Assembly (NCBI RefSeq): GCF_036346615.1
Contig: NZ_CP107836.1
Span: 3,472,001 to 3,536,000, forward strand
Direction: 5' to 3'
Source: Streptomyces sp. NBC_00523
GTDB lineage: Bacteria > Actinomycetota > Actinomycetes > Streptomycetales > Streptomycetaceae
DNA length: 64,000 nucleotides
The notes under the pieces were generated by a model. It was not told the DNA's origin, did no database searches, and was given only the letters and a program-made list of their open reading frames with translations. The position numbers and the translations under genes were made by a program. Below are positions 1 to 9,477 of the stretch, piece after piece; within the stretch, counting starts at the first letter, position 1; every line of letters starts with the position of its first letter.

Positions 1-200
1 CGGGCGTAGGCGTACGACTCGACGACCCGGCCGCCCTCGAACGCCTCGTCGGCGAGCTGCGCCCAGGCCAGCGAGGAGGTCGGGTACTTCGCGGCGACAT
101 CGGCGGGCGCGGTGCCGGCGGCGAGCAGTTCGCGCGGCTCCGGGTCGTCGGGCAGGTGGGTCGGGGGCGGGCCCCCGAGCAGGTTCTCGTGGATCGACAT
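1..200 (-). CDS. DUF3151 family protein, 3' end beyond the window
   Basis: The reverse strand opens at ATG (198-200) and reads MSIHENLLGG followed by a Pro-rich segment and then SLAWAQLADEAFEGGR, typical of the actinobacterial DUF3151 family, small proteins of unknown function usually encoded near fbaA in Streptomyces. Only the first 66 or so residues are inside the window. No membrane segment or catalytic motif is visible. Family assignment is from recalled sequence resemblance and genomic position; the function is unknown. Confidence 0.75.
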   Translation of the reverse strand, partial: MSIHENLLGGPPPTHLPDDPEPRELLAAGTAPADVAAKYPTSSLAWAQLADEAFEGGRVVESYAYA

Positions 201-255
201 GCTCCCAGTGTGCCTGGCACGGGACGCGCCGAGGACCGGGTGGGCACGATTCCGG

Positions 256-276
256 CCCCGGCCCGTGCGGCCGGGG
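256..276 (-). terminator. hairpin after the MFS gene
   Basis: Perfect 8-bp stem CCCCGGCC / GGCCGGGG with a 5-base loop, 16 bases past the stop of the MFS transporter gene when read on the reverse strand. There is no U-run, as is common for terminators in this GC-rich group. Confidence 0.55.
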
Positions 277-291
277 AACAGCCCGCGCCCG

Positions 292-1848
292 TCAGCCGGT
301 GGTGTCCGGCCGGGCGGCCTCCGGTGCGGGTTCCAGCGGCGGGCTCGTGACGCCGCAGTGCACCGCGCACTCGGGCCGCGCGGTGTCGTCCACGGGGGCG
401 GGTGTGCGTACGGTCGCCCAGGCGATCAGCGCGCCCAGCACCAGCAGTCCGGCGCACATCGGCATCGCCCGCCGGAACGTCGCGGCGAACTCCCCGGCGT
501 CCCGGTACGCCTCCGGCCCCATGCCGGCGAGCAGCGGCAACGCGGCCACCGCGATGAGGCCGGCGGCGCGGGCGGCGGCGTTGTTGATGCCGCTGGCGAG
601 CCCGGCCCGGCCCGTGTCGACGGAGGCCAGGACGGTCGCGGTGAGCGGCGCCACGACGGTGACGAGACCGACGCCGAGGACGGCCACGGCGGGCAGTACG
701 TCGGTCAGGTACCCGGTGACGGAGTTCGAGCCCGGCCCCACGCGCAGCATCAGCAGCATGCCGGCGGCGGCCGTCAGCGGCCCGGCGGTGAGCGGGATGC
801 GCGGGCCGATGCGCTGGCCCAGCTCGCCCGAAGCGGCCGAGAACAGCAGCATCAGGAGGGTGGTCGGCAGCAGCGCGGTGCCGGCACCCAGCGCCGAGTA
901 GCCGGCGACGACCTGGAGCTGGATCGCGGAGAGGAAGAAGTATCCGCCCAGCGCCGCGTACACGCACAGGGTGACGACATTGACGGCGGTGAACTGCCGG
1001 GACGCGAACACCGACGGCGGCAGCATCGGATGGGCCCGCCGCCGCTCCAGCTGGACGAAGGCGGCCCCGAGGAGCACCCCGCCCACCGCCGACCCGATCA
1101 CGGCCGGGGACGCGCCCTCCCCCGGCGCACCGATCAGCGCGTACGTCACCAGTGCGAGCGCGAGGGCACCGAGGGCCGCCCCGGCGACGTCGAAGCGCCC
1201 CTCGGCGTTCGGGTCGCGGGACTCCGGTACGTGGCGCAGCGCGACGGGCACGCAGACGGCGGCGAGCGGCAGGTTGAGCAGGAACACCCAGCGCCAGCCC
1301 GGCCCGTCGACCAGCCAGCCGCCCAGGAACGGCCCCACGGCGGCGCCGACCCCGCCGAACCCGGACCACAGCCCGACCGCGCGGGCCCGGTCGTCAGGAT
1401 GGAAGCTCGCCTGGATCAGGGCCAGCGAACCGGGCGTCAGCAGCGCGCCGCCGACCCCTTGGAGGGCGCGGGCGGCGATGAGCACGGGGGCGTTCGGCGC
1501 GAGCCCGCAGATCAGCGAGGCGGCGGCGAACCAGATGACGCCGACTACGAAGACCCGCCTGCGCCCGTAGCGGTCGCCGAGCGCCCCGCCGAGCAGGATC
1601 AGCCCCGCGAGGGTCAGCATGTAGGCGTTGACGGTCCACTGGAGCGCGGCCAGGTCGGTGCCCAGGTCGTCGCCGATGCGGGGCAGGGCGACGTTGATGA
1701 CGGTGGAGTCGAGCATGGCCATGCTCGACCCGAGCACCGTCGTCAGGACGACCCAGCGCCCGGCGGCGGAGGCCACCCGGATCGCGGGCCCGTCCGCCTC
1801 GCTCTTCTCCATGGCCTCAGCATCGTCGGCCACCGGCCGAAGGGCCAC
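292..1848 (-). CDS. MFS drug exporter, DHA2 (EmrB/QacA) type
   Basis: About 518 residues with roughly 14 hydrophobic segments, the size and layout of the DHA2 family of proton-driven multidrug exporters. The motif LDSTVINVALP in the first membrane helix and the loop GDRYGRRR (motif A) are diagnostic. It acts in the cytoplasmic membrane; the substrate cannot be read from sequence. The GTG start at 1848 is chosen because GAGGG lies 6 bases upstream; an internal ATG at 1812 has no good ribosome site. It begins 9 bases after the stop of the aminotransferase gene, so the two are probably cotranscribed. Confidence 0.85.
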   Translation of the reverse strand: MALRPVADDAEAMEKSEADGPAIRVASAAGRWVVLTTVLGSSMAMLDSTVINVALPRIGDDLGTDLAALQWTVNAYMLTLAGLILLGGALGDRYGRRRVFVVGVIWFAAASLICGLAPNAPVLIAARALQGVGGALLTPGSLALIQASFHPDDRARAVGLWSGFGGVGAAVGPFLGGWLVDGPGWRWVFLLNLPLAAVCVPVALRHVPESRDPNAEGRFDVAGAALGALALALVTYALIGAPGEGASPAVIGSAVGGVLLGAAFVQLERRRAHPMLPPSVFASRQFTAVNVVTLCVYAALGGYFFLSAIQLQVVAGYSALGAGTALLPTTLLMLLFSAASGELGQRIGPRIPLTAGPLTAAAGMLLMLRVGPGSNSVTGYLTDVLPAVAVLGVGLVTVVAPLTATVLASVDTGRAGLASGINNAAARAAGLIAVAALPLLAGMGPEAYRDAGEFAATFRRAMPMCAGLLVLGALIAWATVRTPAPVDDTARPECAVHCGVTSPPLEPAPEAARPDTTG

Positions 1849-1857
1849 CGGGAGCCC

Positions 1858-3024
1858 TCAGCCGGTGACCCGTACCGCCTCGATGCCCCGGATCAGCGCG
1901 TCGAGCCCCGCCTCGACCTTGCTCCGCGCGCAGCCCACGTTCAGCCGCACGAAGCCCTCGGCCCCGTACGTGCTGCCGGGCATCACCGCGACGCGCTCCC
2001 GCTCGATCAGCACCCGCTGCAACGCCTCGTCGTCCTGGACGCCCGCGCGCCGCAGATCGATCCAGGCCAGGTAGCCGGCCTGCGGCGGCTCCCACTCCAG
2101 GGCGGGGAACGCGGTGTTCAGCCGCTCGGCAACCAGGGCCAGGTTCTCCACGACGTACGCGCGTACGGCGTCCAGCCACGGCCCGCCCTCCCGGTACGCG
2201 GCGATGTGCGCGGTCAGCGAGAGCACCGCCGGTGAGGCGAGGCCCTCCGCCGTCTCCATCCGGCGCAGATACTCGGTCCGGTCCTCCGGCCGCCCGATGA
2301 GGCCGTACGAACCGGTCAGCGCCGGGAAGTTGAACGACTTCGAGGCCGAGGTGATGACCGCCCAGCGCGCATCGCCGCCCACCCGGCTCCACGGCACGTG
2401 CGGGAGCCCGTCGTGCACGAAGTCCGCGTGGATCTCGTCGCTGATCACAGCGACACCGTGGCGCGCGGCGAGCTCGGCCATCCCGGCGAGCTCCGCCTCC
2501 GTCCACACCCGCCCGGACGGGTTGTGCGGGGAGCAGACCAGCAGGACCTTGCTGTCCGGCCGTGCGAGCTCCCGCTCCAGCGCGTCCGTGTCCCCCAGCG
2601 GCACGCCCCGCAGCTCGCGCCCGAGTCCGTGGATCGCCTTGCGGAAGCCGTCGTACGTGGGCGTGTGCAGGACCACGCCGTCGCCCTCGGCCGTCCACAT
2701 CTGGAGCAGCTGCGAGAGCTGGCTGAGCACGGACGGCCCGTACACCAGGCTGCCGGTATCGATCTCCGTGCCGTACCGCGTCGCGTACCAGTGGGCGATG
2801 GCCGGCCGGAAGTCGCCCAGCCGCCAGTCCGTGTAGCCGAGCACGCCGTGTTCGAGCCGGGTCCGCAAGGCGGCCAGCACCTCGGGGGCGGTCTCGAAGT
2901 CCATGTCGGAGATGGTGAACGGCAGCAGCCCGTCCACCCCGAAGCGGTCCGCGACGCCGTCCCACTGGACGCACGAGGTTCCGCGGCGGTCGATCTCGGT
3001 GTCGAAGTCGTAGGACGTACTCAC
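1858..3024 (-). CDS. MalY/PatB-type PLP aminotransferase (C-S lyase)
   Basis: 388 residues, class I/II PLP fold. The start region reads STSYDFDTEIDRRGTSCVQWD, typical of MalY/PatB cystathionine beta-lyase-like enzymes. The PLP lysine lies in the SASKSFNFPAL segment, with SPHNPSGR and SDEIHADF as cofactor-contact motifs. Such enzymes cleave cystathionine or other C-S bonds, or transaminate. The GTG start at 3024 has GAGGG 7 bases upstream; an open frame continues further upstream but lacks family similarity. It is likely the first gene of an operon with the downstream MFS exporter, which might export an amino-acid-derived product (inference). Confidence 0.82.
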   Translation of the reverse strand: MSTSYDFDTEIDRRGTSCVQWDGVADRFGVDGLLPFTISDMDFETAPEVLAALRTRLEHGVLGYTDWRLGDFRPAIAHWYATRYGTEIDTGSLVYGPSVLSQLSQLLQMWTAEGDGVVLHTPTYDGFRKAIHGLGRELRGVPLGDTDALERELARPDSKVLLVCSPHNPSGRVWTEAELAGMAELAARHGVAVISDEIHADFVHDGLPHVPWSRVGGDARWAVITSASKSFNFPALTGSYGLIGRPEDRTEYLRRMETAEGLASPAVLSLTAHIAAYREGGPWLDAVRAYVVENLALVAERLNTAFPALEWEPPQAGYLAWIDLRRAGVQDDEALQRVLIERERVAVMPGSTYGAEGFVRLNVGCARSKVEAGLDALIRGIEAVRVTG

Positions 3025-3065
3025 AGCTGTTCCCTCGGGTCGTGCGTGACGGGTCCGGACATGCC

Positions 3066-3099
3066 GTGGGCCCGGCACCCCGAGGGGTGACGGGCCCAC
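3066..3099 (-). terminator. terminator between fbaA and the aminotransferase
   Basis: Nested inverted repeat: a 9-bp outer stem GTGGGCCCG / CGGGCCCAC and a 6-bp inner stem CACCCC / GGGGTG around GA, together a near-continuous hairpin. It lies 20 bases past the fbaA stop on the reverse strand. Confidence 0.7.
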
Positions 3100-3118
3100 G
3101 CCACACATCCGTACCGGA

Positions 3119-4141
3119 TTACTTCAGCTTGGTGCCGGTGGAGCGCAGGTTGGCGCACGCCTCCGTGACGCGCTTGGCCATGCCGCCCTCGGCGGACTTG
3201 CCCCAGCTGCGCGGGTCGTAGACCTTCTTGTTGCCGACCTCGCCGTCGACCTTCAGCACGCCGTCGTAGTTGCGGAACATGTGGTCCACGATCGGGCGGG
3301 TGAAGGCGTACTGGGTGTCGGTGTCGAGGTTCATCTTCACGACGCCGTTCTCCAGCGCGGTGGCGATCTCCTCGGCGGTGGAGCCGGAGCCGCCGTGGAA
3401 GACGAAGTCGAACGGCGACGTCTTGCCGTACTTGGCGCCGACGCCCTCCTGGAGGTCCTTGAGGAGCTCCGGGCGCAGGACGACGTTGCCCGGCTTGTAG
3501 ACGCCGTGCACGTTGCCGAACGAGGCGGCCAGCAGGTAGCGGCCCTTCTCGCCCAGACCCAGCGCCTCGGCGGTGCGCAGCGCGTCGTCCACGGTCGTGT
3601 AGAGCTCATCGTTGATCTCGTGGGTGACGCCGTCCTCCTCGCCACCGGTCGGGGTGATCTCGACCTCAAGGATGATCTTGGCGGCGGCGGCCTTGGCCAG
3701 CAGCTCCTGGCCGATGGCCAGGTTGTCGGCCAGGGTCTCGGCCGAGCCGTCCCACATGTGCGACTGGAACAGCGGGTTCAGCCCCTTGGCGACGCGCTCC
3801 GCGGAGACGTCGATCAGCGGACGGACGTACGTGTCCAGCTTGTCCTTGGGGCAGTGGTCGGTGTGCAGCGCGACGGTGATGTCGTACTTGGCGGCGACGA
3901 TGTGCGCGAACTCGGCGAGGGCGACGGCGCCCGTGACCATGTCCTTGTTGTACTGGCCGCCCAGGAACTCCGCGCCGCCGGTCGAGATCTGCACGATGCC
4001 GTCGCTCTCGGCCTCCGCGAAGCCGCGCAGGGCGGCGTGCAGGGTCTGGGTCGACGTCACGTTGATGGCCGGGTAGGCGAACTTGCCTGCCTTCGCCCGG
4101 TCGAGCATCTCGGCGTATGCCTCGGGGGTTGCGATGGGCAT
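3119..4141 (-). CDS. fbaA: class II fructose-bisphosphate aldolase
   Basis: 340 residues. It catalyses reversible cleavage of fructose 1,6-bisphosphate into dihydroxyacetone phosphate and glyceraldehyde 3-phosphate in glycolysis and gluconeogenesis. The zinc-binding HTDHCPKD motif (about residue 97), a second His in SFGNVHGVY and the loop FHGGSGS mark a class II, metal-dependent enzyme. Length is as expected. The ATG start is preceded by AAGGAG with 7-base spacing. It is transcribed alone, bounded upstream by the palindrome at 4294-4323 and downstream by a strong hairpin. Confidence 0.96.
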   Translation of the reverse strand: MPIATPEAYAEMLDRAKAGKFAYPAINVTSTQTLHAALRGFAEAESDGIVQISTGGAEFLGGQYNKDMVTGAVALAEFAHIVAAKYDITVALHTDHCPKDKLDTYVRPLIDVSAERVAKGLNPLFQSHMWDGSAETLADNLAIGQELLAKAAAAKIILEVEITPTGGEEDGVTHEINDELYTTVDDALRTAEALGLGEKGRYLLAASFGNVHGVYKPGNVVLRPELLKDLQEGVGAKYGKTSPFDFVFHGGSGSTAEEIATALENGVVKMNLDTDTQYAFTRPIVDHMFRNYDGVLKVDGEVGNKKVYDPRSWGKSAEGGMAKRVTEACANLRSTGTKLK

Positions 4142-4293
4142 CTGTCCGCTCCTTGGGATGTGCGGGTGTGCGTGCTGGGTCCCTGACCTGGGGGCGACGT
4201 CATCGTCGCCCCCATCTTCCCAGACTCTGGTTCCGGCTCCACCCGGCGGTGCCTCCGAGCCCGGAGGGTCCCTGCTGTCCGGCGTACGACGAA

Positions 4294-4323
4294 GGCGGTC
4301 GGTTTCACGTGAAACCGACCGCC
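4294..4323. other. parS: parS chromosome-partition site within a 30-bp perfect palindrome
   Basis: A perfect 30-bp palindrome lies between the pyrE stop and fbaA. Its centre (4302-4315) is GTTTCACGTGAAAC, identical to the 14-bp parS core bound by ParB in Streptomyces and most other bacteria. In S. coelicolor such sites cluster around oriC. The outer arms extend the palindrome to 15 bp per side, so the same sequence could also fold as a pyrE terminator. Confidence 0.85.
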
Positions 4324-4341
4324 TCCGGGCAAACCGTCAGG

Positions 4342-4881
4342 TCAGGCGAGGTCGAGGTCCGGGACCGTGTACACGTGGACGTACGGAAGGCCCGCCTCGG
4401 CGATGGCCGGAGCGGCGCCGCGCTCCACGATCACGGCCACGGCCACGACCTCGCCACCGGCCTCGCGCACGGCCTCGACGGCGGTCAGCGGCGAGCCGCC
4501 GGTGGTCGAGGTGTCCTCGACGACGAGGCAGCGACGGCCCTTCACGTCCGCGCCCTCGATCCGGCGCTGCATCCCGTGGGCCTTCTGCGCCTTGCGGACG
4601 ACGAAGGCGTCCAGCTCCTGGCCACGGGCCGCGGAGGCGTGCAGCATCGACGTGGCGACCGGGTCGGCGCCGAGCGTCAGCCCGCCCACGCAGTCGTAGT
4701 CCAGCTCGGCCGTCGCGTCGAGCATGACCTGACCGACCATCGGGGCGGCCTTGCCGTCCAGCGTGATGCGGCGCAGATCGATGTACCAGTCGGCCTCCAG
4801 GCCGGAGGAGAGCGTCACCTTGCCGTGGACCACGGCCTTGTCCTTGATCTGCTGGAGCAGCTCAGCACGTACGTCAGTCAT
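4342..4881 (-). CDS. pyrE: orotate phosphoribosyltransferase
   Basis: 179 residues. It joins orotate and PRPP to give orotidine 5'-phosphate, the fifth step of pyrimidine synthesis. The PRPP-binding motif is CLVVEDTSTTGGS (about residues 110-122) and the start MTDVRAELLQQIKDKAV is typical. A TATCCT -10 box sits 7 bases before the ATG, so the mRNA is probably leaderless. The long open frame upstream of this ATG is antisense read-through. The 3' end abuts the parS palindrome. Confidence 0.95.
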   Translation of the reverse strand: MTDVRAELLQQIKDKAVVHGKVTLSSGLEADWYIDLRRITLDGKAAPMVGQVMLDATAELDYDCVGGLTLGADPVATSMLHASAARGQELDAFVVRKAQKAHGMQRRIEGADVKGRRCLVVEDTSTTGGSPLTAVEAVREAGGEVVAVAVIVERGAAPAIAEAGLPYVHVYTVPDLDLA

Positions 4882-4964
4882 GGCTACGAGGATAAGGCGC
4901 GCGCATTCCGCGGCGGCCCGCCCAGGGCAGGGGGCCCGTCCCCCGACCGGCAGGCGCCCCGCGC

Positions 4965-5762
4965 TCAGAGCCGGCGCCAGCTCCAGGTGGTGGCGATCTC
5001 CAGCGGCTCGATCGGGGTGACATAGCGCGGGTCGGTGTTCAGCCCGTTCGGCGGGCCCGACTGCGGCTCCACACAGACCGCCTCGTCCTGCTCGTCGTAG
5101 ATCACGACCCACTCGGTCCGGCTCTTCACCGTCAGCTCCAGCCGTTCCGGCCAGGTGAGGGTGACATCGACGCCGTCCGGCATCCCGAAGCAGTCGTCCC
5201 ACGGGCCGGGCAGGGGCGGAATCCGGCGGCCGGTCGGCAGGTGGTTCTCGCCGCGCTCCTCCTGCCAGTCGGCGTCGAAGTCGATACGGACCCCCTCGCC
5301 GGTGTCGAGGCGGCGGCGGAACCACGGGTGCCAGCCCGCCTGGGCCGGGAAGGAGTCCCCGTACGTCTCGATGCCGAAGGCCAACGTGAGGGAGTCCTCG
5401 GCCAGTTCGAAGGTCTGGGTCACCCGGCCCGGATACGGCCAGGGGTCGGCCAGGTCGTAGTAGAACGACGCCTGGGTCCCGCTCTCCAGGGCGGTGTGCC
5501 ACGCCGTGTCGCGGCCGGTGCCGTGGATGGCGTGCGGCGGGGCGGTCAGCGGCAGCTGGTGGAGGACGCCACCGTCGCGGAACTGCCCGTTCTCGGTCCG
5601 CCCGCACCACGGCACCATCGGGAAGCAGCCGTACCGCTCCCCCTGCCGCAGCAGTTCGGTACCGCCGATCCGCAGGCTGCTGATCCGGCAGCCGTTGGCG
5701 GGGTTCACGGTCAACTCTGTGTCGCCGACGGAGAGCCGGACGTCCTTCTCGCTACTGCTCAC
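4965..5762 (-). CDS. aldose 1-epimerase (mutarotase) family protein
   Basis: 265 residues with the galactose-mutarotase beta-sandwich signature: GCRISSLRIGGTELL near the start, HAIHGTGRDTAW (about 77-88) and the second conserved His in AGWHPWF (about 140). These His residues and a C-terminal acidic residue serve catalysis in true mutarotases, which interconvert alpha and beta sugars. The GTG start has TAGGGT 6 bases upstream (leaderless). It follows the SRPBCC gene by 21 bases on the same strand. The substrate is unknown. Confidence 0.8.
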   Translation of the reverse strand: MSSSEKDVRLSVGDTELTVNPANGCRISSLRIGGTELLRQGERYGCFPMVPWCGRTENGQFRDGGVLHQLPLTAPPHAIHGTGRDTAWHTALESGTQASFYYDLADPWPYPGRVTQTFELAEDSLTLAFGIETYGDSFPAQAGWHPWFRRRLDTGEGVRIDFDADWQEERGENHLPTGRRIPPLPGPWDDCFGMPDGVDVTLTWPERLELTVKSRTEWVVIYDEQDEAVCVEPQSGPPNGLNTDPRYVTPIEPLEIATTWSWRRL

Positions 5763-5783
5763 GGGACGACCCTACTGGCGCCG

Positions 5784-6929
5784 CTACCTCCGGCGCCGCA
5801 ACGCCCGGCTGACGACCACCGCCGAGGCGAGGGCCAGCGCGGCCGCCGGGGCGACCCAGCGCAGCGTCGCGCCCGCCCCGCCCGATTCCGGCGTGGGCAC
5901 GGGGGCGTACCGGCCGCGCGGCGGGGCGTGGTCGACCTCCTCCGCGCTCCGCCCGATCATGGTGCGCCGGGCGTGCGCGGCCTCGGCCGGAGGCCCGTCC
6001 GGCACGGTGAACTCGATCCCGGCGACCGGGTCCAGCGACGACGGCGGGATCGGCGCGTCGAACAGCGACTCCCCCTCCTGCGACGGCTCCGCGTCCGGCT
6101 CCCCGTCCTGTTTCCCGCCCTGCTCCGCGCCCCGCTCCCCCGGCTGCTCCGCGCCCGGCGCCTCGTCGGGGGCGGCCTCGTGCGTCGGCAGCGACTCGTC
6201 GGCGTCGCTCCGGGGTCCGGAGGCGCTGAGCGGGGAGCCGGCCGAGGGCTCGGGGCCGGTCTGGTCCGCCTCCTCGGCGGCCTCTTCGAGCGCCTTCTCC
6301 ACGGCTTCCCCGACGGCCAGCTCATCGGCGGTGACCTCGGCAGCGCCCGGCGCCTCCGGCGTACCGGCGGAAGCACCGTCGATGGAGGACCCGTCGGCGG
6401 AAGCCCCGCCGGCCACCGCCCCGTCGCCCGCTGCCCCGCCGCCCCACGCCTCGTCGGCCGCGCCCTCGCCCTGGGCGGCCAGCGACTCCGTCACGAGCTG
6501 CTGGGCGAACCGGTCCAGCAGGCGGTGGGCCGTCGACAACGCCGCCGCCGGCTCCAGGTCCCGCAGGCGGCCGTCACCGCTCGCCCCGCCCTCGAAGGAG
6601 ATCGACGTGCCCTCGTCGCCCTCCGTCAGCCGGAGGGTCAGGGACAGCTTCGCCGAGCCGCCGCCCCGGGCCTCCGCGCCCTCGCCCTCCACCAGGACGG
6701 CGTGCACGGAGTCCACGTCCGGGTCGCCCGGCAACGGCGTGAGGCGCAGGGCGCCCCGGTACGTGATGGTGTGGCCGCCCGCCCGGATTCTGAGCCGGCC
6801 CGCCAGGGGACCCGCCGACGCGTCGGCGTCCTGCTGGAACCCCGGTACACAGCGGGCGACCCGGACGGGGTCACCCAGCGTCCGCCGCAGGGCCGGGACC
6901 GGAACCGGAACGAACACCTCATGCTCCAT
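5784..6929 (-). CDS. SRPBCC (CoxG-like) protein with acidic linker and C-terminal membrane anchor
   Basis: 381 residues in three parts. Residues 1-145 read MEHEVFVPVPVPALRRTLGDP and continue as a SRPBCC/START-like lipid or ligand-binding domain of the CO-dehydrogenase subunit G type. Residues 150-345 are a low-complexity Ala/Glu/Pro/Ser-rich acidic linker. Residues 350-381 are a single hydrophobic segment ending in ALRRRR, a cytoplasm-facing tail anchor. A TAGGCT box lies 8 bases before the ATG. A role at the membrane is inferred from architecture; the ligand is unknown. Confidence 0.75.
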   Translation of the reverse strand: MEHEVFVPVPVPALRRTLGDPVRVARCVPGFQQDADASAGPLAGRLRIRAGGHTITYRGALRLTPLPGDPDVDSVHAVLVEGEGAEARGGGSAKLSLTLRLTEGDEGTSISFEGGASGDGRLRDLEPAAALSTAHRLLDRFAQQLVTESLAAQGEGAADEAWGGGAAGDGAVAGGASADGSSIDGASAGTPEAPGAAEVTADELAVGEAVEKALEEAAEEADQTGPEPSAGSPLSASGPRSDADESLPTHEAAPDEAPGAEQPGERGAEQGGKQDGEPDAEPSQEGESLFDAPIPPSSLDPVAGIEFTVPDGPPAEAAHARRTMIGRSAEEVDHAPPRGRYAPVPTPESGGAGATLRWVAPAAALALASAVVVSRALRRRR

Positions 6930-7035
6930 GGTGAACGAGCCTACTCAGCCCCGGCCCTCCCGTCAGCGCTTCCGCGTCCGCGACCGCCCCCGCACCCCGG
7001 CGCCGCGTTCACCCGCGACAGCCCGCACGCCCCCC

Positions 7036-8634
7036 TCACCGCTCCTCCCAGTAGCGCGGGTGCACCAGCGTCGAGGGCGCGAGGCCGGACAGCCGCCCGG
7101 CCTCCGCCCTGCGCCCCGCGTCCAGCAGCCCCGGCACGCTCAGCGAGCGCAGCGCGGGCGCGTCCGGGGCCAGGCCGAGCGTGGGCGTCGCCGCCCTCCC
7201 GGCCAGCAGAAACCCCCAGCCGCCGGTTCCGTCCGTGCCGCCCTCGGCCCGGTCGGGGCCGGCCGCGAAGCCCGACTGGCGCCCGCTGATCCGATAGGGG
7301 CGCGGACACAGCCCGGCGGCCCGCATGGAGGCCTCGACCGTCCAGAAGGTGCGCGGCCGGACGACGGCCGGCCCCGCGTGCACCGCGAGCCGTCCGTCCG
7401 GGGCGAGGGCCTCGGCGACCAGGCCGTAGAACTCCGCCGAGTAGAGCTTCGTACTGGCGGAGATCCCTGGGTCGGGGAGGTCGGAGATCACCACGTCGTA
7501 GCGGCCGCGGGCGGTCCGCAGCCAGGTGAACGCGTCGCCGGTCACCGTCGTCACGCGGGGATCGTCCAGCGCGTGCGCGTTCAGCGCGGAGAGCGCGTGG
7601 TCCGTACGGGCCAGTCGGGTGACGGCCGGGTCCAGCTCGACCAGGGTCAGGCTCCGCACGTCCGGGTAGCGCAGCACCTCCCGCGCCGCCAGCCCGTCCC
7701 CGCCGCCCAGGATCAGCACCCGGGCGCGCGTCCCGTTCATCGCGGGGTGCACCAGCGCCTCGTGGTAGCGGTACTCGTCGCGGGAGCTGACCCGCAGCCG
7801 CCCGTCCAGATAGAGGTCCAGGGAGCTGCGGCCGGCCCCGGTCAGCACGACCTCCTGCACATCGGTCTGCACGGCGACCCGCACCTGGTCCCCGTACACC
7901 GCGCGCCGCGCCGCCCGCTCGAAGTCGTCGGCCAGCAGTGCGGCCGTGGCCAGCACCGCGATCACCGTGACGTTGGCGGCGATCAGCAGCCACCGCGCCC
8001 GGCGGGTCACGTCCCGCCGGAACACCCACAGCACCAGCGCCCCGCCCGCCGCCGCGTTCACCGCGCCGGTCAGCAGCGCGCCGGTGAGCTGGCCGAGCAT
8101 CGGCAGCAGCAGGAACGGGAAGGCGAGGCCGCCGACGAGCGCGCCCACGTAGTCCGCCGCGAACAGATCGGCGACGGCCCCGCCCGCGTCCTGCCGGTCC
8201 ACCCGCTGGATCAGCGTCATCAGCAGGGGGATCTCCGCGCCGATCAGGATGCCGATCGTCAGCGAGAAGCCGACCAGCGCGTACCGCGATTCGCCGAACC
8301 AGGCGAACGACGCGTAGAGCACCAGCGCCGAGAAGCCGCCCACCAGGGCGAGGGCCGCCTCGATCAGCCCGAAGCCCACCGCGGCCCGGTTGCGTAAACG
8401 TTTCGCGAGCAGCGAGCCGATCCCCATCGCGAACACCATCACGGAGAGCACGACGGACGCCTGGGTGACCGAGTCGCCGATCAAGTAGGACGCGAGCGCC
8501 ACCAGTTCGAGCTCGTACACCAGACCGCAGGCGGCACAGACGAAGACGGCCGCCAGCACGAGATACCGACCGGTCCTCGGTCGGACGGGAAGCCGCGCCG
8601 CGCCCCCTCGCAGCGACACCTGCTGGTCGATCAT
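7036..8634 (-). CDS. spermidine synthase-like protein fused to a membrane domain
   Basis: 532 residues. The N-terminal ~215 residues hold about seven hydrophobic helices (start [20 protein letters not shown]). The C-terminal half is a spermidine-synthase Rossmann fold: motif I is [19 protein letters not shown], then TLVELDP, then the [10 protein letters not shown] segment typical of polyamine aminopropyltransferases. Such fusions are annotated as polyamine aminopropyltransferases, but whether they make polyamines is unproven. A TAGCGT box 7 bases before the ATG points to a leaderless transcript. Confidence 0.82.
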   Translation of the reverse strand: MIDQQVSLRGGAARLPVRPRTGRYLVLAAVFVCAACGLVYELELVALASYLIGDSVTQASVVLSVMVFAMGIGSLLAKRLRNRAAVGFGLIEAALALVGGFSALVLYASFAWFGESRYALVGFSLTIGILIGAEIPLLMTLIQRVDRQDAGGAVADLFAADYVGALVGGLAFPFLLLPMLGQLTGALLTGAVNAAAGGALVLWVFRRDVTRRARWLLIAANVTVIAVLATAALLADDFERAARRAVYGDQVRVAVQTDVQEVVLTGAGRSSLDLYLDGRLRVSSRDEYRYHEALVHPAMNGTRARVLILGGGDGLAAREVLRYPDVRSLTLVELDPAVTRLARTDHALSALNAHALDDPRVTTVTGDAFTWLRTARGRYDVVISDLPDPGISASTKLYSAEFYGLVAEALAPDGRLAVHAGPAVVRPRTFWTVEASMRAAGLCPRPYRISGRQSGFAAGPDRAEGGTDGTGGWGFLLAGRAATPTLGLAPDAPALRSLSVPGLLDAGRRAEAGRLSGLAPSTLVHPRYWEER

Positions 8635-8718
8635 GCCGCGAACGCTACGTCACCGATCGCTTGCCGCTTGTCACCCACAAGGGTGTAACTGGCGCATCCG
8701 AGGCGCGGCGGGTGTGCG

Positions 8719-9240
8719 TCACAGCGCCACCGCGGGTACCCGCACGCCCACCCGGGTCCGCGTCACGACGAGCTGGCCCTCCTGCGGGTACGCGTGCCAG
8801 GTGCGCCACCGCACCTGCCCCTCGGTCCGCTGGGCGAGCATGGCCGTGAAGGCGTGCGGGCTGCCCGGAAACGTTCCGGCCAGACCGTGCGGGTGATCGG
8901 AGACGAGGGCCAGCAGCTCCTGCGCGCGTCCGGCGAAGGAGCCCGCGCTCAGCGTCTCGACGCGGGCCGCGAACTCGTACTCCCAGCCACCGATCCGCTT
9001 GGCGACGCCCAGCGGCAGCGGGGTGCTGCTGCCGGGCATGCAGGCGACGGTCTCGGAGCAGCTGCCCTGCTCCTCCTCCAGAAGCACCTGGTGGGAGGCG
9101 CCGAGCAACCGCAGCTGCAGGGTGGCGCCGGCGAGTTCGAGGTCGAGGACGGCCAGCGCGGGGAGCGGCTCGCGCCCCAGCGCCCAGGCCAGATCGGCGG
9201 CACGGGTATCGGAATAGGCCGTATGAAGGGTCGTGAGCAT
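8719..9240 (-). CDS. DUF2617 family protein
   Basis: 173 residues starting MLTTLHTAYSDTRAADLAWAL, matching the actinobacterial DUF2617 family as I recall it. It contains LGASHQVLLEEE and PHAFTAMLAQ segments and no membrane helix or enzyme motif; function unknown. The ATG at 9240 has GGAG 8 bases upstream. It lies downstream of, and on the same strand as, the Gly/His/Cys-rich protein gene, but a strong terminator separates them. Confidence 0.75.
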   Translation of the reverse strand: MLTTLHTAYSDTRAADLAWALGREPLPALAVLDLELAGATLQLRLLGASHQVLLEEEQGSCSETVACMPGSSTPLPLGVAKRIGGWEYEFAARVETLSAGSFAGRAQELLALVSDHPHGLAGTFPGSPHAFTAMLAQRTEGQVRWRTWHAYPQEGQLVVTRTRVGVRVPAVAL

Positions 9241-9477
9241 GGGTCGGCTCCGCAAACACGCATGGACACATGGACAGGGGACGCCCCCGCGTCGTGCGCG
9301 TGGGAGGTGGGAAGCGCCCGATCAGGTCCAACTGGGGTCCGAGGGCTGAATGTTCTCTCCAACGAGGGAATCACGAACTACGCCGCACTCACAGCGTTTT
9401 TGCCCAACTTGCCGGGGTTTCCATCCCCCTCGGGGGGCCTTCCGCTCACCTGTTCACCGCAGACCCATGAGAGACCC

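Noticed and set aside
112..2235. Long forward open frame opposite the MFS and aminotransferase genes
   Set aside because: Arg/Gly/Gln-rich composition typical of antisense frames in high-GC DNA.
9270..9470. Small forward open frames between the DUF2617 gene and the terminator
   Set aside because: No ribosome site, no promoter and no protein-like composition.
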